This document shows, piece by piece, positions 51,199 through 59,938 of a stretch of DNA of 64,000 nucleotides. The translations under genes and the position numbers were made by a program. The stretch comes from Dryas octopetala (lineage: Eukaryota > Streptophyta > Magnoliopsida > Rosales > Rosaceae), in contig OY992832.1 in NCBI GenBank assembly GCA_963921425.1, forward strand, positions 21,240,835-21,304,834, read 5' to 3'. The first letter of the stretch is position 1, and every line of letters begins with the position of its first letter. Below the pieces are notes generated by a model. It had not been told where the DNA came from. It did not search any database and worked only from the letters and a program-made list of their open reading frames with translations.

Positions 51199-51459
51199 CA
51201 AGCAAAAGCTCTTGGTATCTTTTTCAAGAAAAATAACAAACTATAAAACTGCAACTACAACAAAGACATTGTAATTTTCATCTCCACTTGACATCAGATA
51301 GGCCTGCAGCAAGAATATAATTCATACTCCATTGAATTTATTTGAATCAACCTCTACTCTATAAATACTGCCCTTGTAGAACCCCAAGTACCTCATCCAA
51401 CTACCCAATATCACAGCAATACCAAATCACATTTCTACAAATTAATCAAGTTTCCAACC
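51199..51459 (+). promoter_or_regulatory. Intact-looking promoter in front of the germin-like pseudogene
   Basis: Carries the same conserved block as the functional copies (AAACTGCAACTACAACAA, ACATTGTAATTTTCATCTCC, AGGCCTGCAGCAA) and a good TATA box TATAAATA at 51360-51367, 93 bp before the ATG. Confidence 0.7.
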
Positions 51460-51718
51460 ATGGCCTCAAGAACATCCACCCTCAAATTCTTCTCACTACT
51501 AATTTCTTCATTCGCCGTTAATCAACTTTCAGTACAATGCTGATGCACAAAACCCGGCTCTAGCAATTTCTGCCTTTGGAAGTGCAAATGCAGGAACTGT
51601 ATCCATTCCCAACACTTTGTTCACCACTGGCATTGATGACAATGTCCTGGCTATATCCTTCAAGACTGATATAGCTACCATTCAAAAGCTCAAGGCTGGT
51701 CTTGCTCCCAAGCCATGA
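51460..51718 (+). pseudogene. Germin-like pseudogene with internal deletion
   Basis: The start and signal-peptide region are kept and then jump straight to the last quarter of the gene. About 362 bp, including box 1 and most of box 2, are missing relative to the copy at 53489. Because 362 is not a multiple of 3, the frame shifts and a TGA follows after 27 codons. The 3' part (AFGSANAGTVSIPNTLFTTG..., ending LAPKP) is preserved in another frame with the normal stop at 51716-51718. The junction lies near 51525-51530, with CAACTT/CACTT similarity in the two parental sequences. Confidence 0.93.
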
Positions 51719-52155
51719 TGATATCAGTAGTTTGATATCTTCGTTCTTGATCAGTTTTCTGCTGTTGCTTTTATTAGCCCGGATCGAGTAATTACCTATA
51801 ATGTGTTGCATCACAAACCTGAATTACATTGTGATTACAATTATTGAATAAGAATCAGAATCAGAGTTTCCTTTTATTGTGATTGAATATTTGAGAAAAA
51901 AGCCTGACTTTCTTTTCCACTGTTGTGCTCAACTTTGAGTTACGTAATCATTTGGTCTTTGTGATATTACACTCTGGTAAGAAAGGGAAAAATGGGGGGA
52001 GGAGGGTGAGGGTGAGGGTGAGGGTGAGGGGGAAACTATTACAGGGGGTAGATGAAGATCAATAACATAAAAAGAACACATATTTAATACTTTTCCTAGG
52101 GGAGAGAATTTACAAGTAGAAAGTTACCCCATTTTTCCAGAAATAGAGGTTTTTA
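51719..52155. other. Intergenic with G-rich hexamer repeat
   Basis: 3' flank of the pseudogene, then at about 51995-52032 a GGGTGA-type hexamer array with five or more G-triplets on the plus strand. No coding sequence. Confidence 0.6.
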
Positions 52156-52481
52156 ATGATATGCTATAACTTATATGATCTTCTTTTTGCCGAAGAGTTT
52201 GGTTTCCATGATCTCATTGTGGAAATTGATGCTCTTGCTGCTGTTCAAATGGTGTTGGGTGAGGACTGTATGGAAATGGAAGGTAATGTTGTCATTGAGA
52301 TGAAGGCTGCCTCTCAAGCTTTTCCATCCTTGTTTATCCAGTATTATAGGCCAAGATATTTGCAAACCAGGTTACTCAATGTCTAGCCCAAAAAGGTTTG
52401 GATCTCTATGATTGTATGGTTTGGTTGAAGGAAGAATCCTCCTGCCTTGTTCCTTTAGTTCAAGCAGATGTGCTCTTGTAA
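52156..52481 (+). pseudogene. Retroelement RNase H (RVT_3) fragment, frameshifted
   Basis: The first frame reads FGFHDLIVEIDALAAVQMVL and VVIEMKAASQAFPSLFIQYY, the core of the plant LINE-type RNase H domain (GF...E.D...V). After about 52355 homology moves to another frame: NQVTQCLAQKGLDLYD, then WLKEESSCLVPLVQADVLL and stop at 52479-52481. The upstream half of the domain and the reverse transcriptase are missing. A poly-A tail is not obvious, so it is a decayed LINE 3' piece. Confidence 0.75.
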
Positions 52482-53235
52482 TATTTTTCTGTTTGATTTA
52501 ATGAATAGCCTTTTTTCTTGGCCAAGTTAATTTTATTTATACTATCAAACAACTTTAAAATTGACAATGCTACAAATGCAAACTCGTTTGTTAATGCCAA
52601 TGCTTACACATGAATTTGAATTGACAAGCTTTACAATGCTACTGCTCTGGCATTGACGAATTGAGCTGCAGATTAAACCTCATTTGAGACAGCACATCAA
52701 ACAGAAACTCTTGACTGAAAAGAAGCCAAAAAAAAACTTAAAATATATCCTTTGGTAAGTAAATTTTTTTAGTCTAAAGCACGGTAGCCTCAACCAGGCC
52801 ATTTTGATCTAGAAACTGACATAATGTTTCAACTTATTTTTCCATCTGTCCCATAACTTAAACACTGGCTCCAGCAACTACAATATATGATCAGCAACTA
52901 GCATATAGTCTTCTATCTCTTTTCCCACCCTTTCTTCTATTGCAAGCTTTGGACCCATAATCAGGCCACAGTGTCTGATCATGTCAATGACAGATTATCT
53001 TGTGTTGTATTGTTCCATTTCAATTTTTGTTTTTTTTTTTGTTTTTTTTTTTCAATTAACAATCTAAAATGCTTCATTTAAATTTTTTGGATAAGGCCTA
53101 ACATTGTTTCAACTTTCAAGCACTCTTGCTTGTTAAATTTTCATATATAGTAAAAAGGTAAAATCTCTTGAAAATCAGTTGAGCTGTGGTCATAATATTC
53201 GAGAATATACTTCTATTTTAATATTTAGTCATGAT
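52482..53235. other. Intergenic, duplicated upstream block of the array
   Basis: About 52555-52680 (GTTTGTTAATGCCAATGCTT and neighbours) matches about 56790-56920, showing that the duplicated unit extends at least 500-900 bp upstream of the germin-like coding sequence. T-runs at 53028-53052. No gene. Confidence 0.6.
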
Positions 53236-53488
53236 GAAGATGAGCAAAAGTTCCAAGTTTCTTGGTATCTTTCTCAGAAAAAGACAAACAGACAACTGTA
53301 AAACTGCTACTACAACAAGGAACATTGTAATCTTCATCTTCTGTTGACATGAGATAGGCCTGCAGCAAGAATACAAACTCCATCCAACTATAAAGAGTGC
53401 CTTTTAGAAACTCAAGGACCTCATCCAACTACTCAATATCATAGCAATAACCATATCACATTTCTACAGATTACTCAAGTTTCAAACC
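53236..53488 (+). promoter_or_regulatory. Promoter of germin-like copy 3
   Basis: The shared array block is present (ACAACTGTAAAACTGC, ACATTGTAATCTTCATCT, AGGCCTGCAGCAA). The TATA element is TATAAAG at 53389-53395, a weaker match than TATAAATA in the other copies. Confidence 0.7.
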
Positions 53489-54109
53489 ATGGCCTCAAGA
53501 ACTTCCACCCTCAAATTCTTCTCACTACTAGTTTCATCGTTTGCCATTGTTCAATTGGCAATGGCCGGAGACCCGGACATTTTCACTGACTTCATAGTGC
53601 CTCCAAATGGAACAGTGGATGGAAACTTCTTCACATACACTGGCTTTCGTAATATTTTTGGAGGACCTGATCCCTCAGCCTTTACCATAACGAAGGCAAG
53701 CTTGAAAGAGTTCCCTGCTCTTAATGGGCAGAGTGTTTCGTACGCAGTCCTCGAATTCCCATTGGGCACTGCGAACCCACCACACATTCACCCTCGCTCC
53801 GCTGAGCTCCTTTTCCTTGTTGGCGGTACTCTTGAAGTGGGTTTTGTTGATACAACCAACAAGCTTTTTACACAGACACTTCAAACAGGTGATCTGTTTG
53901 TGTTTCCAAAGGGACTCTTGCACTTCCAGTACAGTGCACAAAACCCAGCTCTAGCAATTTCTGCCTTTGGAAGTGCTAATGCAGGAACTGTATCAATTCC
54001 CAACACTTTGTTCACCACTGGCATCGACGACAATGTCTTGGCTATATCTTTCAAGACTGATGTAGCAACCATTCAAAAGCTTAAGGCTGGTCTTGCTCCC
54101 AAGCCATGA
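53489..54109 (+). CDS. Germin-like protein, copy 3
   Basis: 206-residue intronless secreted cupin, very close to copy 1. Signal peptide about 1-26 (MASRTSTLKFFSLLVSSFAI...). Box 1 HIHPRSAELL has all metal ligands; box 2 is GDLFVFPKGLLHFQYS, in which the family Asn after the fourth ligand His is Ser. It is four residues shorter than copy 1, from small deletions in the NIFGGPDP loop, around SAQNPALAIS, and at the C-terminus. No cysteine. Same predicted apoplastic role as its neighbours. Confidence 0.95.
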   Translation: MASRTSTLKFFSLLVSSFAIVQLAMAGDPDIFTDFIVPPNGTVDGNFFTYTGFRNIFGGPDPSAFTITKASLKEFPALNGQSVSYAVLEFPLGTANPPHIHPRSAELLFLVGGTLEVGFVDTTNKLFTQTLQTGDLFVFPKGLLHFQYSAQNPALAISAFGSANAGTVSIPNTLFTTGIDDNVLAISFKTDVATIQKLKAGLAPKP

Positions 54110-55612
54110 TAAGGATAGAATTGATAACCAGTACTTTAATTCTTCGTTCTTCAGTTTTTTGTTCTTTATTTTTTTTTTAAATTTCTTTGAATAATTACCC
54201 TTCATGTACGTGTTGAAAAGAGTATGCTATCAATCTGTATGACCTTGTTACAACGTTTATTGTCAATCAAATAATCACATATCTTTTCTTTTTGAATGTT
54301 GAACTCAATTTTGATTTACAAAGTGGATCATTTGGATTTTGTGATTTTACAGTGTGGTTGATGAAAATCGATCAATAACATAATAAGAACATATATCTAG
54401 CAGTTCTTCGCTTTAAATTTGATCCAAAACTGGTTTTGGATTGCATTGAGGACTACCTTTTTTTAACTACTTATATAAGCAAGAACATGAAGACAGACCA
54501 AGGTTTCAGACACATCAAACAAAAGCTTATTAACTATGGTAGAAGGTAAACCATTAAGCCAATTGTAAGAATAACATAAGGTATGCAATCCGAAAATGCA
54601 TCAGCAACAAAGTTGGCTTCCTGAAAAAAAAAAAATGAGTAAGACTATATTGGAGAATTTTCCAACGTAGATGTGAATATCAAGAATTAATGACAGACAA
54701 AATTCTCCAGGGAACACAGCTGTGGCCATGCAAATAATACTGTAAGTAGCTTAGAATACCAACTGATAGGCTTTGAACCTTCACATGAGCAGCCCCACTA
54801 CTACTTTAGGAGTATGAACTTCAGCCACAAGATCAGGACAGAAGCAGATATTCTTGCTAGCAACAGCAATGTGTCTGCCAAAATGATCTCGAATAATAAA
54901 AATCATGCAGCAGCTTGCAGCTCAACCATACTTTCTAAGAAAAACATCAAAATTAAGTATAACCCAAAAGTCATGTATTTCATGTCTAACAGCAAGCACT
55001 TATGCTGGTTCAGGTGATTGGCTTCGAAATACAAGATTGTTTTGTTATTCCCAAATTTTCCAAGACCGAGAACTACTAGAAAACCAGTTTGAGAATCATT
55101 GAGTTTGGTACATTCTTGAATGCATTTATATATGATAAGTACATGAAGGTTGCTACAGCTGCTACTTCATATTCTAGGAAGGGTGCAATTAACAGCATAG
55201 AGGTTTTTCCTAGTATATAAGACTAGGTGACCTTGTTATAAATCATATCATTCAGATTATTCAGTTGAATTAATCACTTTAAGAGTAAGTCTTGAGAGTT
55301 CTTGTGTGAGAGTTCTGTGCAGCTTCGCCGTACAACTCTAATTTATTTTTCCTTATGTTTTTGTTTACATTATGTGTTTAGATCTTTGTGTTTATCTTGC
55401 TCCTCGTGTTCTTGTTTTGCTTGTGCTGTGCATATCCTTAAGAATCCAGCAAGAAGAAAGGGAGAGGCATCAGTAAACCAGGACCAATTCTCTATAATCC
55501 AAGTAGGCAAATCACCTCCAGTTTGGAGGAAACACACAATGATGTGCAGCCTGCATCCATATCTGATAAGCATAAACGTGTGTTTTATAAAATTCCTACA
55601 GTGTTATATTAT
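54110..55612. other. Intergenic in the germin-like array
   Basis: The first 100 bases are 3' UTR similar to the other copies. 55190-55320 (ATATAAGACTAGGTGACC...GAGAGTTCTTGTGTGAGAG) resembles an LTR end, without a detectable partner. The 147-codon frame at 55302-55745 is Cys/Ser/Phe-rich without a family motif and runs into a MITE, so it is not taken as a gene. Confidence 0.4.
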
Positions 55613-55824
55613 CAGGGATTTTCGCATTCACACCCAAATCATCCACACTTTGGTCGGACGAGATTTCATACGGGAATCCTTTATGCCAATCCTATACGTG
55701 AAGTTTGTTCGGACAGAATCCTATACGGGAATCTTTTACACATGAAAAACTTCATATAGGATTGGCATAAAGGAAACCGTATAGGATCTTGTCTGAACTA
55801 GGAGGGAGTGCGAGAATCACCCAT
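55613..55824. mobile_element. Foldback MITE with 9-bp TSD
   Basis: 212 bp. The arms pair over most of their length (ATGCCAATCCTATACGTGAA against TTCATATAGGATTGGCAT; CATACGGGAATCC against complement of GGAAACCGTATAGG). The 9-bp repeat TTATATTAT is on both sides (55604-55612, 55825-55833). It is a near-complete hairpin with no coding capacity; a Mutator-type origin is suggested by the target size, although the repeat is AT-rich and could partly be chance. Confidence 0.65.
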
Positions 55825-55869
55825 TATATTATTATGTAGTTTGAAAAATATTACTTATATAGATATCTT

Positions 55870-56205
55870 TATTTATTCGCACATTTACTCTCTAAAACTA
55901 TAACTGTCTCACTTCACCCCCTAAAAGTTTAATATCTCAATTTACCCCCTAAAAGTTTATCCAGTGTTCCACATTATCCGAAATTGTCAAGTCCATCAAT
56001 GTCGCCATTTGAATTTATGACGAAATTGCCCCACTACATAGATGCCAAGTCATCGATTCAAACAAAGGAATTGACAAACTTGACGGTTTCGAATTATGTG
56101 GAACAAGAGATAAACTTCTAAGAGATAAAATGTAACTTTAAACTTTTAAGTGGTGAAGTGAGACAAATTTATAGTTTCAGGGGGGGTAAATGTGTAAATA
56201 ATTTA
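55870..56205. mobile_element. Long-inverted-repeat MITE, relative of 4856-5175
   Basis: The left end (TTATTCGCACATTTACTCTC, AAAACTATAACTGTCTCACTT) pairs with the right end (complement TTATTTACACATTTACCCCC, GAAACTATAAATTTGTCTCAC). Inner parts also pair (TTCCACATTATCCGAAATTG against CGAATTATGTGGAAC, and AAATTGTCAAGTCCATCAA against TTGACAAACTTGACGGTTTC). Borders approximate. Confidence 0.68.
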
Positions 56206-56340
56206 TAAACTTTATATGAAAATAGTTATAAACTCAAACTACCACAAGAAATTCAAGGGTTCTTAACCTGTTGTTGTAGTAGGGCTCCAAGTGGATAGAG
56301 ATTTGGGTTTCAGAACAGCAAGTTGGAAACAGATGTCCAA

Positions 56341-56480
56341 GAAGTGTAGTTGAGGGCACCAAGACCCTCATATTGCACTTTCGCTCTATCTCTTGTCAAT
56401 GGAGGAAGTGTAGTTGAGGGCACCAAGACCCTCATATTGCACTTTCGCTCTATCTCTTGTCAATGGAGGAAGTGTAGTTG
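56341..56480. repeat. Exact 64-bp tandem duplication
   Basis: GAAGTGTAGTTGAGGGCACC begins at 56341 and again at 56405, with a partial third copy at 56469. The first two units appear identical across 64 bp, so the duplication is recent. Downstream, AGTTAATGAAGATGCCATTC plus A-rich sequence (to about 56650) looks like a LINE 3' end. Confidence 0.85.
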
Positions 56481-57145
56481 CAAGGGATACTCTCTAGCTA
56501 GGATTGCACTTTCTTGCACTGAGTTTATGGTATGGGTTGAGGAGGAGCCAGTGTGTGGCTTACCTTCTCTCCTATGATCCTATCTGGTCATGTGCTTTCC
56601 TCCTCTTGAGTTAATGAAGATGCCATTCATAAAAAATAAAAAATAAAAATAAAAAAATCCGAAAAGAAAACAAAAAACAAACACTAGAAATTGGCACACC
56701 TTATTTTCTGGTACACCAATATTGTCACTAGAAATTATAATGCAAATTGAGGTTAAATTGATTTTTAACTTTGACACTATTAAACAGCTTCTACAGTCAC
56801 AATGTATGAAATTAATGCAAACGTGTTTGTTAATGCCAATGCTTACACATGAGTATGAAATGGCAAGCTTTACACTTCCGCTACTGCTTTGACGTTGGCA
56901 AATTCAGCTTCAGATTAACTGAAAAGTGACTTGATTAGAAAACTGCTATTAAGCCTATTAACTTAGCCATTGGTTTACCATGCAATTATGGTGAAAAAAG
57001 ATGAGCTGGAGTTGGTCGCTCTTACTTTTTTGAAGGTCTCAATCTGTCTCTTTAATTGAACACACCTTCATATTCTGTTTTAAAAAAGATAACCTTGCAC
57101 TTGGGGAGGTGTTTTTGTTCTGTTTGATCTTTAGTCGTCAAATTC

Positions 57146-57422
57146 GAGCAGAAGTTGTAATGCTATTGGTATATTTTTCAGAAAGGACAAACAAACAACT
57201 GTTGACCTGCAACTACAACAAGAAACATTGTAATCTTCATCTCCACTTGACACCAAATAGGCCTGCTGCAAGAATAAAAACCCCTTAGCCTCTTCCTTAA
57301 ATGTGACTCAGCTTATACTCTATAAATGGTGCCCTTGTAGAAGCCCAAACACCTCATCCAACTACTCAATATCATACCAATAACCATATCACATTTCCTA
57401 CAAATTAATCAAGTTCCCAACC
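57146..57422 (+). promoter_or_regulatory. Promoter of germin-like copy 4
   Basis: The shared block (CAACTACAACAAGAAACATT, GTAATCTTCATCTCCACTTG, AGGCCTGCTGCAA) and TATA box TATAAAT at 57321-57327, about 100 bp before the ATG. Confidence 0.72.
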
Positions 57423-58061
57423 ATGGCTTCAAGAACTTCTACCCTTAAATTCTTCTCTTTACTAATTTCTTCATTTGTCATTGTTCAATTGGCAATGGCC
57501 AGTGACCCGGATATTATTGTTGACTTCATAGTGCCTCCAAATGGAACAGTGGATCGAAACTTCTTCACATTCACCGGCATGCGTGCTCTTGTTGGAGATG
57601 AACCTGAACCGAAAACCTTCAAGATATTTAAGGCAAGCATTGCTGAGTTCCCTGCTCTTAATGGGCAGAGTGTTTCATACGCCGTCATTCAATTCCCATC
57701 CCGCACTACCAACCCACCTCACACTCATCCTCGCTCTGCTGAGCTCCTTTTCCTTATTGAGGGTATCCTTGAAGTGGGTTTTGTTGACACAACCAACAAG
57801 CTCTTCACACAGACACTTAAAGCAGGTGATCTGTTTGTGTTTCCCAAGGGACTTGTGCACTTCCAGTACAATGCTGACACAGAAAAACTACAAAACCCAG
57901 CTGTAGCAATTTCTGCCTTTGGAAGTGCAAATGCAGGAACTGTATCAATTCCCAACACTTTGTTCACCACTGGCATCGCCGACGATGTGTTGGCTATATC
58001 CTTCAAGACTGATGTAGCCACCATTCAAAAGCTCAAGGCTGGTCTTGCTCCCAAACCATGA
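57423..58061 (+). CDS. Germin-like protein, copy 4
   Basis: 212-residue intronless secreted cupin, the most divergent of the three intact copies. Signal peptide about 1-26. Box 1 HTHPRSAELL keeps the metal ligands, but the Gly that normally opens the box is Arg (FPSRTTNPPHTH). Box 2 is GDLFVFPKGLVHFQYN, intact. A five-residue insertion (TEKLQ) follows box 2. The N-glycosylation site NGT is retained; no cysteine. Divergence is concentrated in the segment between the signal peptide and box 1 (MRALVGDEPEPKTFKIFKAS), which in the family faces the trimer surface. Confidence 0.95.
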   Translation: MASRTSTLKFFSLLISSFVIVQLAMASDPDIIVDFIVPPNGTVDRNFFTFTGMRALVGDEPEPKTFKIFKASIAEFPALNGQSVSYAVIQFPSRTTNPPHTHPRSAELLFLIEGILEVGFVDTTNKLFTQTLKAGDLFVFPKGLVHFQYNADTEKLQNPAVAISAFGSANAGTVSIPNTLFTTGIADDVLAISFKTDVATIQKLKAGLAPKP

Positions 58062-58302
58062 TGAGGATAGAGAGAATCATACAATTGATGCCAGTAGTTT
58101 AATATGTTCTTCAGTTTTTTGTTGTTGCTTGTATTTGCTTTGAATAATTACCCATGAATAGCAGCATTCTTACCAAGGTCATAATGTGTTGAAAGGGTAT
58201 ATCATCACAACCTGTATTACATTGTCACTATTCATTTATAGTGAGCTATATAATCACACTTTCTTCTGTGGATTGTAAAAATCTACACTTTCTTTTTCAT
58301 GT

Positions 58303-58560
58303 TTTTTTTTTTCTACTGGTAAATCAACTTTATTAAACAACAAAAAAAGGGCTAAATTAACTCCCACAATCAGGCAGCAGCAAGACAACAAAACAAAAAC
58401 CCAAACGGAAACAACAAACATGCAAAGGCTCAACATCAAGCCAAAGATAGAGAGAGACCACCAGGGCCATAAAAAACAATTAAGGAAACCCCAAAGAGTA
58501 AGCAACACATAGTACAACAAGAAAAACAAACAAATCAGATGTTCCTTCCAATCAAGCATC
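58303..58560 (-). mobile_element. Possible LINE 3' end on the minus strand
   Basis: On the minus strand the sequence ends TGTTTAATAAAGTTGATTTA, then CCAGTAG and an A-run (T-run at 58303-58313), which resembles the 3' UTR and tail of plant LINEs. No coding motif and no clear target duplication. Confidence 0.4.
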
Positions 58561-58618
58561 ACTGAATCATTGGTTCTGAAGGGCTTATAGTTAATTATGA
58601 AAAAATCCTTTTATTAAT

Positions 58619-58623
<5 letters not shown>

Positions 58624-58652
<29 letters not shown>
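58624..58652. repeat. (CT)n microsatellite
   Basis: Perfect CT run of about 28 bases followed by CCCTCTCTCC. Confidence 0.9.
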
Positions 58653-58657
<5 letters not shown>

Positions 58658-58909
58658 TCTCCAAATAGCATATACATATACGGCTCTATAAGACAATTTG
58701 TTCACAATGACACCAAGATTCTTGCCCTTCCATTCAAATAATACAAAGAACACAGACCAAAACTAGGCAGACAAAGAACACAGACGAAGTCCCAGTTGGG
58801 AGAACAAACATATATGTTTCTTTCTGCCTTTAGTTGCCAACAGCTCCCTCTTTAGCAAGTCCAAGCTGATTGATTTGAGAATAAAATGAAAAAGAAAATA
58901 AAAAGTGAT

Positions 58910-58994
58910 TGGGGTGAGAGAGGCTCGAACTCTCGACCTCAGGATCACTCAGAAGCTATGAGACCTACGCGCTAGCCAACTGCGCCACCACCCC
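58910..58994 (-). tRNA. Elongator tRNA-Met (CAT) with intron
   Basis: Read on the minus strand, it starts GGGGTGGTGGCGCAGTTGGC, has the A box in the D arm, and ends TTCGAGCCTCTCTCACCCC with discriminator A. The B box is GAGTTCGAGCC. The acceptor arms GGGGTGG / TCACCCC pair. The anticodon loop reads CTCATA, then a short extra segment of about 11 nt (GCTTCTGAGTG) before ATCCTGAGG: this is the intron that plants carry only in tRNA-Met(elongator) and tRNA-Tyr. A T-run on the minus strand that could end Pol III transcription is not directly adjacent. Confidence 0.95.
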
Positions 58995-59938
58995 AAGTGT
59001 TTATTTAATTGGCGTTTGAAATTAAAATAATCATTAACAACATACATTACAAGTAAATGGCCTGAATATGGAGAGCAGGTTTTCTTGACACTTGCCACTA
59101 AAACCAATCTGCTCTAGTAATTTGATCTTTTGCCTCTCACGTTTACGTCATGTAAGCAAATACGAGGTAAAGAGGTAGGGTTTAAGCATACCTCTCCTAA
59201 CTCCTAAGCATCTCTTCCATCATCCCTTAATCATTTCCCTACAATTTTATCTTACAAAAGTTGATATTTATGTTATATATGCTAGATGAACTGTAGTAGG
59301 TAAAATAATTGTGATGTGATGATAACAGCATGTGACATGTCTATGTGATCTTACGAATTTATCCAAATTATAATACGTGGAGAATCATTAATATAATATA
59401 ATGTGTATGAAATTTATCATTCAAAATATATGTATATTTATTATTGTGTATATATAAATATCAAAATTAGATATCTTAATGATTTTTTATTTATCTAATT
59501 TTATGTAAGAATGATCTTTATATAAAGATTTAAAAAATAGACGACTTCGATCATTGAATTACAATGCGAAGTGAATTTCAAAAATCATACATCATCATGT
59601 TTAACTTGAAATATATATCAACAGAAGACGCATGTTTATAAATAAATTCATATTATTGTCACTTTCTTTTTTTCTTTTTTTGAGAAGGGGAAAACTTTCA
59701 ACTCCTTTAATGGAGGGAAGTTAGAACAGTGAAATTAAATTTGAGTTTGTACCTATCATCAGAAATAATTATGAATTTGAAAAAATTAGACACCCATGGC
59801 ATGGCCACCTGGGCATGGACCAACAGCACATGAGATCCAAGTCTTTCTTTCTATCATTCTGTTTTCTTCTGGTACCATCTTCCACTAGTACTGTGAGTTG
59901 TGAGTCTTGTGAATTGATTCGAAGTAAACAAAGTAAAC
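58995..59938. other. Intergenic, SDR gene promoter
   Basis: AT-rich. 59280-59400 contains a segment (GCATGTGACATG..., CCAAATTATAATACGTGG) similar to ones near 1840-1900, part of a dispersed AT-rich family. The proximal 100 bp upstream of the SDR start has no clear TATA box. Confidence 0.4.

Noticed and set aside
55302..55745. 147-codon plus-strand frame in the germin-like array
   Set aside because: Runs from LTR-like sequence into a MITE hairpin; Cys-rich look comes from TGC/TGT repeats, not a domain.
58254..58562. 102-codon hydrophobic minus-strand frame
   Set aside because: Leu/Phe/Cys-rich translation of A-rich LINE-like 3' sequence; no transmembrane protein family recognised.
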